Assembly: GCF_029784135.1 (NCBI RefSeq)
Contig: NC_073746.1
Location: forward strand, 293,718,089 to 293,782,088
From: Toxorhynchites rutilus septentrionalis
Taxonomy: Eukaryota; Arthropoda; Insecta; Diptera; Culicidae
Direction: 5' to 3'
DNA length: 64,000 nt
Shown: positions 24,001 to 33,243 of the stretch, piece by piece
Position numbering within the stretch: position 1 is the stretch's first letter
How the letters are laid out: each line of letters begins with the position of its first letter
The notes under the pieces: model-generated
What the model was told of the DNA's origin: nothing
The model's input: the letters and a program-made list of their open reading frames with translations, nothing else
The model's database searches: none
Made by a program: the position numbers and the translations under genes

Positions 24001-27000
24001 ACCACACCGATCTGTAGAAAACTTAGTTAAAGAGTATTAGTATTCGTTTCAATGCCGAAGTTCTGAATGCCGTATTGAGGTTATGTTTAGCATTTCTTGC
24101 ATTTCTTGGGAGAATACACACAAATTTTCAGCCAGGTCTGTCTCTAGTGCTACGTGTGAGAATGATGCGATACAAGAATGTTTGAAACATGAAACTTAAC
24201 GGACCGGAACAAATAATAATCTGAGGAACCAATATATGGAAAATTTTGCGAGTGTGGTAGAACATCCTTGTTCTCGAAGTCAGAACAAACACCGTCTTTT
24301 AGTTGCGTTACTAAGCAGCTACTAGCTGAAATTTATTTATTATTTTTTGTAATAAACAGAAAGGTATAATTATAATGATTGAATCTTACATTATCTGTCT
24401 TTTGACGTAGGATTATGTCCTTCGGAAACATATTGGGGAACAAATTAAAAATCGAAAATCGAGCACATCGTGAAAATTGTCCAATTTCAAACGCTTATTG
24501 CTCAATCATTTCATGATGGATTGATGAAATTTTTGCGTCAATCGATTTCGGCAATCCATAACAATTTTTTATATTGAAGAAAATAATATATGGCATGAAA
24601 GAAACTATCGAACATCTGAAAAATCTCAACCCCTATCCTAACGGAAATACCCACTTCTAATTGGTCGAAATTGACGACACATGCGGCGGGTCCCTAACAG
24701 AGACACCAAAACCAAGCTGCCTGGGGGAAATCGACATTGCAGATACATGAAAGTAAGGGGAGCTTTTGTTTCCACCGAAAAGTGTTCCCTAACAGAGACA
24801 TCTACACCAAGGTTCCCGGGAGAAATCGGCATTTCAAATATACACTGCGTTTCACAACTATAACCCACCAATTTTTTCTGAGTTTCCAGAGATATGTAAG
24901 AAGTCGGCTGAATTGAAATATATAGTGAAGGATATAATAACTATCTTCATTTAAAAGATTGATCATTTGAACTTCATTGTGTTCAGGCGCGAAACATTAA
25001 AAACTAAAATTCCAGTATTTCATAACTATAGAACCAGATGGAAAAACTCACACTCCTTTACAAAATTAACTTCAGTTTTACATGAATTACAATAAAGCTC
25101 TAATTCGTATGTCAATTTTAGTCCTCAACCAGTTCAAATAACCCATTCGGGGTGGTTTTAACTAAGTTACGCCATGTTGTAGTGCGTATCTTGTTCTACG
25201 CAGAGGATACTGCTCGTTTAAGCTTTTCAAATCACCTATACTGCATGTAAGCTCCATCTACTATTCGTACGATCACTCCTTATAAGTTCTTGATAGGGTT
25301 TTGATCTAGTAAATAAGCTGACCAGTCCAGAATCTGAAGCTCCTATTCAATAAACCATGCCTTGACTTTGTGGATGTTCTGAATTGATGCCAAATTACTC
25401 AATTATCACATTTTTTATGTAAAAACAGCAGTAAATGATTCTGAAGTACTTCGTTGCACTTCTGGCTGTTCATTCGTGTTGATGGTAAGCTACCTAAACC
25501 AGGTCTTTTAGATAAAGTTCTCCCTAAACCATAAAAATCCCATCTCTAAAGATGTAGGTTCAAAAACTAATGTGGAAGCCAATACCATGTGTTTCACTAT
25601 TTCAGGAGAACTTCTCTGATAAAAAAAAATCCAACTTGAATAGAATTTCTTCATACTGGAAGGAATTACGGAACATGTCATGTAATTTTTCAACTCGTAA
25701 CTTTGCAGACGACAGTTTGATGGTTTGAGGAAAATATTTTCGAAACGGTCTGGTTCAGATAGCTTTTCATCAACACGAATGTACAGTCAGAAGTACGATG
25801 AAGTACTTCAGAATCATTTACTTCTGTTATTGTATCAGAAACTCCGTGATAATTAGGTAATTTGGCATCAATTAATTACATCCGGAAAGTCAATGCATGG
25901 TTTATTGAATATGGGCTTCAGATTCTGGACTGGTCAGTTTGTTTACCAGGTCAAACCCCTATGAAGAACTTATTACTTTATTATTTATCACATTTACCCG
26001 AAATCCACTCACCCGAATGACAGTTACCCGAAACACATTCACCCGAATGTAACAAATACCCGAAAGCGACAGCTACCCGAATGTAACATCTACCCGAATG
26101 CGATATTTACCCGAATGCAACAATTACCCGAATGTAACATTTACCTGAATGCGACAGTTACCCTAATGTAACAATTACCCGAATGTAACATCTACTCGAA
26201 AGCGACACTTACCCAAAAGAAGGATATATTCAAATTATTCACAAATTTTACTATATTTGTATTTGTATTTGTATATTTAATTCTAATTCCGATCAGTGTT
26301 ATATAAAGATCATATTTGTCTCATACTTTCATTTCCATTCAAAAAGTATTTTCCGTGGGAAGTACAATTCGAGAAATACTGGCATTAAATAAAATCCTTT
26401 TCAAAATAATGAAAAGTGAAAGAATGCAGTTTTATAACGTATTATTAAGTCCATCCATTCCTATGGATGACGCAGCCCGTTTACGAGCGTCGGACGCCAT
26501 ACGTTTATCTGGTGCATCACGTTTGCAACCAGGCAATCAAAAATTATGCAGTCCGACGCTCGGTCGGATCTGACTAAAGGATCGTCTCCTATGTTTCAAA
26601 CAAACCGGGCAATCAGTGGAACACAGGTTTGCTTGCGAGAGGCCACCGCTTCCAACGGCGGGTCGGCGGCCTACTCGGATTGCGTCACCTCGACGGCTTG
26701 GTGCCGCCTTGATTCCTTATCCTCGTTAAATGGGGACTTCGCCCCCATTACATTGATCTCAAAATAAATTTCATCACGAAAATAAACTCATGATAAAAAT
26801 TGTGCTGCGGCGGCAAATACGTAAGTACCATTTTTTCTTATCTATTTTTTTCACATTTTCATTTAAAATTTTTATGTTAAAGTTACCTGTTTAATTTTCG
26901 AAATATTTCATAACCCATGCTCATTTCTGAATGATCTCTTGGTCTTAAAGAGCAATACGGAAAGGAAAGAAGACAGCATGTCAATTGTGCCTACACTAAT

Positions 27001-30000
27001 TTTTAAAAATGACACAGCGAAGTCTACAACATCTTTTTCGAATTTTGCTCATTACAATTTCTCAGTTTACTTCGTAACTTCCTTAAAGCAGACTCGACGA
27101 AACTCATAAACTGATTTGTCGGAATTTTTCCTTCTTCATTCGGGTAAACATCCCATTCAGGTAAATGTCGCTTTCGGGTAAACGTTGCATTCGGGTAAAT
27201 GTCCATTCGGGTATATGTTGCATTCGGGTATTTGTTACATTCGGGTGAATGTCATTCGGGTATGCGTTACATTCGGGTAAATGTGCTTCCGGTAAACGTG
27301 TTTCGGGTGGGGGACACAACCGATTCTAAGAGCTTAAACGAGCAGTATCCTCTGCGTAGAACAAGATACGCTCTACAAAAAGGCGCCACTTGGTCAAAAC
27401 CACACCGAATGGGTTATTTGAACTGATTGAGAACTACAGATGACTTACGAATTAGAAACTTATTGTAATTCATGTGGAATTCACGTTAATTTTGTAAAGG
27501 AGTGAGAGTTTTTCCATCTGGTTCTATAGTTATGAAACACTGGAATTTTAGTTTTTTGAGTGTTTCGTGCCTGAACACAACAATAAAGTTCAAATGGACA
27601 GTTTTTTTTTCAAATGAAGATAGTTATTATATCCTACACAATATACTTCAATTCAACCGACTTCTTACATATCTCTGGAAACTCAGAACAAATGGGTGGT
27701 TCTATAGTTGTGAAACGCAGTGTATGCAAGTCGGGGGCATGCTTGTATAGCAAGTAAGTTGAGTGATACCATTAATTCTAGCAAATTTCAATTTGGAATT
27801 TTAATGTTGGTTGTAGCAGTTGTGTTTACAATTACTTGATATATGAAACGATTTATTTCAATTTTCATGAATAAAAATCAAGGTGTGTTCCCGTTCGAGA
27901 ATGGGTCGTTTGGTTTAAGCTGTCTGTTTAGTTGTGATTTTCACCCAAGGAAAGTTTATACGGCGATAAAAAATGGAAAGTGAAGAAATATTAGAAAAAG
28001 TGATTTTTCATATGCTCTACATATAGTATTAGATGATGTTAGTCCAATTAAAATTCGCATTGGGTTTAAAAAGCACTCAGAAAGTAAAAATCATAAAAGA
28101 AAATCCCTTATCCGATTCGAATATGTTTTCTCTATATTTAAGTAACATGTTTACACCGATGAGAAAAATTGCTAATTTTGTTCGGTATTGGTAATCATCT
28201 TATATTACATTGGTGAGTGTTTTTTTCTCTTTATTTCATCCATACATAACACAGGAGGCATCTCGTCTATAATCACAAAGGGCGGTTTTCATCATATCTC
28301 GTTCCACTTCGGTATCTTTCATCTGATACGCACCATCCAACGACTGTTTACCATCCTTCTATCATCATCACTCGGTAAACGCTGGTGGATCGTAGAAACA
28401 ATACCCAACAAACAAACAAAACACCAAATCATTATCAAAGAGTTTAACGATGTAATTCATCAAATATATCCAAAATCAACAGATAGCCTAACGAAATCCT
28501 ACGTCAACTATGCGGTCGTGTCTCGGAAACAACCCTTCTGTGATTTTTTTTTGACACAATCCCAATTGAAATGAGAAAAGAAAACAGAAAGAGATGTCTG
28601 CTCGCATACATACAGACCATTTTTATGCTTTAAAAACAGCTCATTATTTGCGCTTTTGACCCTCCAGCACACGATATGGCATCATTTCTGCCAAAGATGA
28701 AATGTTTTCTTTGGGTGTAGTGGGTTAGAATTGTGGATTGAAGTCAGTTGAATGAAGAAGAAGATTCGTATTCATTAGTCACTTCAGTTAGAATAACCAC
28801 TGACAGGTTCATCAGTCATCCTCGCTTTTCAACGCTAGTCAATTCATTTTCTAGTCAATTCACTTTTTGTTGACGGCGACTGCCGAAGCAGTTCTAGTCG
28901 AAGCGAAGCTGCTGAGAGTAGAGTCGGTCTTCATTTTTCACCTGGTATGGAGTAATTGGATTGTTTAGAAAATCATGTTTTCGAAAACATAAATGCAGTT
29001 TTGTGACGTTTCGAATATTGTACTCGAAATAATCTGTCAAATATTTCACATAAAAAAGGTTCAATCAGACCGATAAGTTGAATATTTGTTGTGGTGCAGA
29101 TGCATCGGTCAGGGGGGTATCCGTAGCCACATTGGTTGCGCGTTCGCTTAGTAATCAATCGATCGTGAGTTCAAAACTCAGGGCCCTCATTGACCATCTT
29201 TGCGTTGTTACAGAATAGCTGCGTCCACGCAACAATTCATCAGCGATGGAGATCGATCCACGGTCGAAATAAGATCGATTCATCCATACAACTGCTCTGC
29301 TTTGCAATACACATCGGACTGCTGTTCTATAAATAACTCAACAATGATCAATTATAATTGTCTCCGCTGTCCGGTCTAACTGGATAATGGGAAGAACAGA
29401 AAGAAAACTCTTACGCCTGAATGGCTTCTACTGTGTAAATGGGTACCATATGCAATGGTACAGAAGGGAATACTCTATCGCCGAAAAATGACAACTGTGT
29501 AATGTGCTAATTATAGATATGATAAACATGTGACATGTACACGATTAAAAATCGGCTCTGTTACAGCTAAAATGCTAATGAGCCTAAAATAAACAAAAGG
29601 GATAGAAAAAAGATGCATCGGCCATATGTTTGGGGTAAGATGAAAAGGTAATGTAATTTGCGAAGCATAGAATTCATCGATCGGAACAAATAATTTGATA
29701 TTTTATATTTTCTTCTCTCATTGCGTTTTGGCCTCACAAAACACTTTCCATATCTTTGACATGAACTTTGTGGGGAATTAGGAAGGAATCAATTTTGCGC
29801 ACTCGTAAAAACTACCTTGAACGGAGTGATGAAACGGAAGTGATTAAACGATTCCCCACAGCACAAAGATAAAATATTCACACCTACCGGCAGGTGTCGT
29901 CGCTCTGCGAGCTTTGGCGACGAAAGTTCCGGCAGCGAATCATCTCCTCGGTGGTGCTCTGGCGGCGAAAACCGCGTGCTATCAGTATTTCCTCGGTCGT

Positions 30001-31977
30001 CGACTGGCGTCGAATCGAGGGACGTGGCGCGCTTTCGGTGGGCAGAGGTGGTGGGCGTGCGCATGGGCTTGCATCCCTAGAAAGCGAGAGAAAATGGGAT
30101 AAAGCTCGTTCTTTTAGAGGCTGTGGGTGTGAGAACAAGGAGGGCAGAAGGCAAGTTAACACAACGTGAGTACGAAAGCTCACCTCGACGAGCAGCAGCT
30201 GCTTGAATCGGGAGAACGAGGCTGTCGAGCAGCCGATGATGATTGTCTTCGCAAACGACGGCTCCGGCGAGGACTGCCGTCACGCTCGTGGCTTCTGTCT
30301 GGTGAAAGATGCGAGCGGGAATCTCGACGGCCTCTGAAAGATGGACGAATTAGTAGTACAACTCATAACTCCATAGTGAATCCATCGGGAAGAAAACTTC
30401 TCTTCAAATATAGGGTGTCTTCTCAAGGGACTCGCGTTTAATACCATAATTATTGCAATAATCAAACGATGAAAATTTCCAATGAAATATCAACTGCGGC
30501 AAGGGACGGTGTTCCTCTTACCTGGATGCGCTGTCCGGACTGAGGCTATCCCTTCTCGCTTGCCGCTCGGGACCCTCACCGTCCGGACTTAGCGCTGGCT
30601 GGGAGCTCCGTCTGCTCCAACCGCCGGGCGGCAAACAGCTTTCATCGTAGGCAGTGGCCTGTAAATGAAAAAAAAAGCACCGATCGATGTCAATGGGGGG
30701 ATGGCCGGGAACTACTACTTAGGTTGGGGGACATTTACTTGTCTTTGCAGCTTCAAAAGCCGCTGGGCACGTTCGGGACTTACACGGGAATCACGGCGGG
30801 ATATTTTCGTCCCGCACTGGGTCGTCGAATCGCGTCGACCCTTCTGTGCGGTGGGACTGGTGGCCGGGGGCGTTACAGAGCTGGTAATTATGGTCGGGGG
30901 CTGAATGGACTGACAGGAAGAATCCACTTGACTAATAGCTACGGCTACAAACAGAGGACCGGAATCTGATGCGGTCGAACTGGTCGAGGGACGCTGCTCC
31001 TGGCGGAAGTTTGGCATTTCACAGACCACCAGAGAATCTTTGCGGCCTTGCTGTTTCCGGTGGGTTCCGACTACCTTCGGCGGCGGTGGCGTTGCCGTTC
31101 CTCCGATCGTCGATTCCCGGCGCGATGAACGATCGCGACTGGAATCGTTGGAGCTACGCCGCGAGCCCTACAAAATACTTGGGTTAGTGGAAAACAAATA
31201 TCGAACATAGGTTGAAATAACTCACATTTTTACAGTTATCTACATTGTAATTGTACTCGTCACGCTCTCGTTCCCTTTCCCGCTCACGTTCTCTTTCACG
31301 TTCGCGCTCTCGTTCCCGATCACGTTCACGTTCGCGCTCGCGGTATTCCCGGAAGTCTGTGACGTAGGAGTCCTTCCGGTAGGACATACTCTTCACACCA
31401 GAGTCCGCACTGGACTCACGTCGCTTGCGCAGCGGGGGAGCGTGACCGGTAGTGGTATTGTTGTTGTAGCTATCGGCATTGGTGGGTTTGTGCCAGGGTA
31501 AGCTTCGCGCAAGATCAGCTAAAGTTTCGCGACGGTTGAGAGGAGCCTTCTGCCGTCTGGAACCGCCTCCGCTCCATTCGCGCAGGATATCGGTTAGTTG
31601 AGCGAGGGAACTGCGGCGTCGGCGTTGGGCGCCTATATGAAACGGAAATAAAATGATTGTAAGTTTCGAACATTTCATGTATGCTTAGGATCATCTCCAC
31701 TTACCGGGTGGTGGTGAAGTACTAGGAGGTGTAGCACCGCTGATTTGTGCTGCGGAATCCCGCCGTCCACCGAGCCGTTGCCGCACAGTGGATTCTTCGA
31801 CCTATTCGAGATAGGAACAACAACCCAAATCAGCTCATATCTCAAAAACATGAGTAAGCAAACATACGAACCTGTTCTCGTACGAGATCGTCCCATCCAT
31901 TGCCGCCCTGCCAGACCAGTCCCACCTGGTGTGACATGATGGGCAGATTGCAGACGAAGCATATTGCCGTCATGGTC
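17919..31977 (-). CDS. Multi-exon host gene encoding a basic R-R-x-S-rich protein (partial, eight exons)
   Basis: The gene runs on the minus strand. Exons: 31977-31872, 31801-31705, 31632-31226, 31167-30739, 30658-30522, 30333-30184, 30076-29888 and 18022-17919. Every junction has AG...GT boundaries and the phases chain without a stop, giving roughly 540 residues. The first and last exons end in splice sites, so the protein extends both ways. The sequence is basic, low in complexity and probably disordered. It has many R-R-D-S, R-R-Q-S and R-R-E-S motifs, which are typical phosphorylation contexts of basophilic kinases such as PKA or CaMKII, plus an RE/RD-dipeptide run. No enzymatic domain is visible. 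The repeat RRQSTTEE and the FFDSSTQT end look conserved, not random. A presynaptic scaffold such as RIM is my guess but is unverified. The last intron is about 11.9 kb and full of transposons. Confidence 0.75.
18280..19572. mobile_element. Possible decayed DNA transposon with TAGG(G/C)TGACCAAA termini
   Basis: The left end reads TAGGCTGACCAAACGTACCGC. Read as the reverse complement, the right end gives TAGGGTGACCAAATAATTC. The interior holds only short broken frames that I cannot assign. The span of 1.3 kb and the termini suggest a degraded DNA transposon inside the intron. The superfamily is not known. Confidence 0.4.
19573..20379. other. Intronic AT-rich sequence
   Basis: I see no repeat or gene apart from a lysine-rich chance frame at 19707-19994. 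Confidence 0.35.
20380..21653 (-). mobile_element. mariner-family transposon, nearly intact (1274 bp)
   Basis: The terminal inverted repeats are CTGTCAAAAAAGTCCTGCGG with TATTT beyond, seen at 20382 and, inverted, at 21630-21651. Each end is flanked by TA (20378-20379 and 21654-21655), the expected target duplication. The length is typical of mariner. The transposase is on the minus strand (next entry). The element lies inside the long intron, in the same orientation as the host gene. Confidence 0.93.
20486..21479 (-). pseudogene. mariner transposase (D,D34D) with one frameshift and one stop
   Basis: The N-terminal helix-turn-helix part starts at MEQNKEKIRHILQYYYDKG and includes STAQRWFQRFRSG. 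Then follow GDEKWVTYDN (first Asp), HQDNARPHTS (second Asp) and PDLAPSDYHLF (third Asp). There are 34 residues between the second and third Asp, so the mariner D,D34D triad is complete. Two lesions are visible: a frameshift near 21195-21210, and a TGA near 20970 where a tryptophan codon is likely. The rest is open to the terminal FRWE. This copy cannot move by itself but is young. Confidence 0.9.
22080..22225 (+). repeat. Short imperfect tandem duplication
   Basis: The phrase GCATCCGGGACGGAAGAGTTGATTTGCA recurs about 60 bp later as GCATCCAGGGCGGAAGAGTCGATTTGCA, just upstream of a SINE. Confidence 0.55.
22284..22737 (+). mobile_element. tRNA-derived SINE, family 1 copy 1
   Basis: The head has GTAGCCACATTGGTTGCGCG and a B-box-like GATCGTGAGTTCAAAACTC. 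The body includes GCGTCCACGCAACAATTCATC. The 3' part is GCTCTGTTACAGCTAAAATG, then CTAATGAGCCTAAATAAATAAATAAATG. A second copy lies at 29109-29610 on the same strand. The layout (tRNA-related head, unrelated body, short tandem tail) fits mosquito SINEs of the Feilai type. That name is a suggestion from memory, not a match I could test. Confidence 0.85.
22740..24640. other. Intronic sequence without recognisable features
   Basis: There is no exon with suitable splice sites and no clear repeat. The 23142-23381 frame (minus) has no domain. Confidence 0.35.
24685..24842 (+). repeat. Tandem duplication around CCCTAACAGAGACA
   Basis: Two units about 95 bp apart share TCCCTAACAGAGACA, CACCAA..., GGGGAAATCG or GGGAGAAATCG, and CATT.CA.ATA. 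The second unit is cut by the TA insertion site of the Tc1 derivative. Its continuation (ATGCAAGTCGGGGGCATGCT) appears after that element at 27724. Confidence 0.55.
25260..25700 (-). pseudogene. Tc1-like transposase remnant, left half of the palindrome
   Basis: The minus strand encodes broken pieces of the catalytic half of a Tc1 transposase. A KKF-like start near 25660 leads to FLWFRENFI, then a NTNEQPEVQRSTSESFT region and an end resembling LRFWTGQL at about 25300. Stops interrupt it. The mirror copy is at 25765-25975. Confidence 0.5.
25765..25975 (+). pseudogene. Tc1-like transposase remnant, right half of the palindrome
   Basis: The plus strand mirrors 25260-25480. A translated patch resembles the third catalytic region of Tc1 proteins (Y-G-L-Q-I-L-D-W in one frame), but no intact catalytic residue set remains. 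Confidence 0.5.
25985..27315. mobile_element. Foldback-like element with inverted 17-bp minisatellite termini
   Basis: The left terminus (26000-26215) is about 13 units of a 15-18 bp, mostly 17-bp, repeat with consensus ACCCGAATGTAACATTT. The right terminus (27135-27312) is about 10 units of the same repeat inverted (CATTCGGGTAAATGT). The core of about 900 bp is not repeated elsewhere in the window and includes a GC-richer stretch at 26460-26750 with no recognisable protein. The whole sits inside the Tc1 palindrome. Long inverted termini made of short tandem repeats are the hallmark of Foldback-type elements. I do not recognise the family. Confidence 0.65.
26316..26760 (+). other. Unidentified GC-richer core of the foldback-like element
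   Basis: Two overlapping open frames (26316-26573 and 26546-26767) cover a stretch with a base composition unlike its AT-rich surroundings. No domain is seen. It may be captured sequence or a degraded coding part of the element. Confidence 0.3.
27740..28715. other. Intronic sequence; repeat-like end near 28495-28560
   Basis: The phrase CTACGTCAACTATGCGGTCG with GTGTCTCGGAAACAACC recurs in variant form at 49195-49235 (CTACGTCAACAATGCGGTCG) and partly at 44385-44410. It marks the edge of a dispersed repeat whose limits I cannot define. Confidence 0.35.
28720..28945 (+). repeat. Dispersed repeat, second copy (see 15360-15600)
   Basis: It has the same block order as the first copy, including TAGTCGAAGCGAAGC. 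It lies within the long intron. Confidence 0.6.
29109..29610 (+). mobile_element. tRNA-derived SINE, family 1 copy 2
   Basis: It is near-identical in layout to 22284-22737 and slightly longer. It is flanked by an exact 11-bp target duplication, AGATGCATCGG (29098-29108 and 29611-29621). It lies about 0.3 kb from exon G of the host gene. Confidence 0.9.
29888..30076 (-). CDS. Host gene exon G (triple RRQS repeat)
   Basis: The 189-bp exon lies between TTCTAG and GTAGGT. It encodes IRRQSTTEEILIARGF, then RRQSTTEEMIRCRNF, then RRQSSQSDD: three successive units of about 15 residues, each starting R-R-Q-S. The units look like an internal duplication that selection has kept. Exon G precedes the very long intron. 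Confidence 0.77.
30184..30333 (-). CDS. Host gene exon F
   Basis: The 150-bp exon lies between TTTCAG and GTGAGC. It encodes GRRDSRSHLSPDRS, SPRRSRRLRRQSSSAA and a serine/cysteine-rich end. It is in phase with exons E and G. Confidence 0.74.
30522..30658 (-). CDS. Host gene exon E
   Basis: The 137-bp exon lies between TTACAG and GTAAGA. It encodes ATAYDESCLPPGGWSRRSSQ and ARRDSLSPDSAS, ending two bases into an arginine codon. Confidence 0.74.
30739..31167 (-). CDS. Host gene exon D
   Basis: The 429-bp exon (143 codons, phase 0) lies between a TAG acceptor and GTAAAT. It encodes several R-R-x-S motifs (SRRSSNDSS, SRRESTIGG, GRRDSTTQ, SRRDSRVSP) and a hydrophobic patch, GPLFVAVAISQV. Confidence 0.78.
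31226..31632 (-). CDS. Host gene exon C (SLAQLTDIL motif and RE-dipeptide run)
   Basis: The 407-bp exon completes the split codon and encodes RRRRSSLAQLTDILREW, RRETLADLARSLPW and RKRRESSADSGVKSMSYRK. A run of alternating R and E/D over about 25 residues follows (genomic 31250-31345), and then DEYNYNVDN. It ends at GTGAGT. The dipeptide run is a coding microsatellite and probably varies in length between individuals. Confidence 0.78.
31705..31801 (-). CDS. Host gene exon B
   Basis: The 97-bp exon lies between CGAATAG and GTAAGT. It encodes VEESTVRQRLGGRRDSAAQ and a P/S/T-rich end, and finishes one base into a glycine codon completed in exon C. Confidence 0.72.
31872..31977 (-). CDS. Host gene exon A
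   Basis: The 106-bp exon follows a TAG acceptor and ends in CAG before GTTCGT. After one leading base it encodes 35 residues, including CFVCNLPI and GLVWQGGNGWDDLVREQ. The C-x2-C pair is too short to call a zinc finger. This is the most 5' exon seen. Confidence 0.65.
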
Positions 31978-31979
31978 CT

Positions 31980-33240
31980 ACGATAAAACCAGCATTTCGG
32001 AAAAAGAAGACACACAAAAAAAACGGAATTAGTCGATACATAAACCATGCAAAGCAGATGAAGCTGTTAGAGGCGACAGGTCGGAACACACGTGGCATCT
32101 GATGAGTGCATACGGAAAGGCGGAACGTTCAAGAACTTATTTTCGAGCTGGAGAATACGTTTGTTAACAGGAGTGATAGGAAGCGAAACTGAGACATGCG
32201 TCAACTCAAGTTTGTGAACAAAATGCGTTGGATGGACGTCACAAAAACAGAAAATTATATACCTTGGAATGCAGGAAAACATGTGAAATATCGGTTTTCG
32301 GCCGGGATGATTACAACTACAGAACGGATAATGCGAACAGTTCGGAGCTCCTGAATCTTTGCAACGAGATTGCAGGGTGAGAAGACGTTTTTTTTACAAA
32401 CAAGCAATAGAGAGTCATGTTGATGTATTTGTTGGCAGGGTCGTGCAACCAGGATCCACTTGGTTCACTACTCCTAGCGGGAAAGGTGACGCTGCCAGAA
32501 TAATTTGTGGGTAAAAAGGTCAGCCAAGAGCTTGTTTATGCTACTATCATTATCGGTAATTACTTGGTGTAGTTGGTGGTTAAACTGTGTCTATGATGTT
32601 TCAACAATTGTACTTTTCGCTTGCGAGAAGAGTCGAGACTAGCGAAGCGGTGAACATAGGCCATTGTCGATAGAAGAGATATGAGTTGAAAGCGGAGAGA
32701 GTTGTACACAGTGAAAAAAAACATAAACAAAGCAAAGAAAATCACAATCAGTATTGAACTTGCATCGTTAGATTATTTAATTTACTATATATGTTTGAAT
32801 ATATGTTTATAAATGTGAATAGATAGAAACTAAAATGGTTGACTTTTTAGCACAAAATTTGTCGTGTCACTTTAACACAAATCATTTAACCTACTCTGAA
32901 TGTAAGTGTCGCACATATTAATTTTGATTCAAAGAGCTATGAAATTTTTGCTGGATGTAAACACACTGAGTCAAAAACTGGCCGTACAATAGGCACACTT
33001 GTATTAAAACTACAAATGTTTTCAATAAGGTTTGTATTGGCAATAAAATAGTAATAAAGACTGTTCCATTTAGGATTTAGCCGCTGAAATTTTCCAATTT
33101 GTCCATGTCGAAATAAAGTACGAAATCAGTACAAATATATTTTGTAGCGTTAAGGAAAATACAAGAAAAAATATTCTTCTGCTTCTCTGATGAACTTTCG
33201 AACTTTTCGCTGGATCATTTTCCTATCATTTTCTGCACAA
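31980..33240. other. Upstream intronic or intergenic sequence
   Basis: This lies upstream of the first visible exon. No further exon with matching phase was recognised and no repeat is evident. Confidence 0.35.
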
Positions 33241-33243
33241 TTA

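Larger units (their letters stand above)
24843..27722. mobile_element. Tail-to-tail palindromic Tc1 derivative, interrupted by another insertion
   Basis: Both ends are CACTGCGTTTCACAACTATA in inverted orientation and each is flanked by TA (24841-24842 and 27723-27724). The terminal blocks 24843-25230 and 27330-27722 are reverse complements of one another. Next inside, 25260-25480 (minus) and 25765-25975 (plus) are also inverted copies; both carry the end of a Tc1-like transposase. The element is thus two Tc1 3' halves joined head to head at about 25480-25765. A foldback-like insertion (25985-27315) has split the right half. Without it the element would be about 1.5 kb. Confidence 0.75.

Noticed and set aside
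26000..26215. CRISPR-like or telomere-like array (regular short repeats).
   Set aside because: The units are contiguous 17-bp tandem repeats without unique spacers. They recur inverted at 27135-27312 and sit inside a transposon in a eukaryotic intron.
29894..30441. Plus-strand frames over the host exons.
   Set aside because: They are antisense to exons F and G, whose minus-strand frames join in phase through consensus splice sites.
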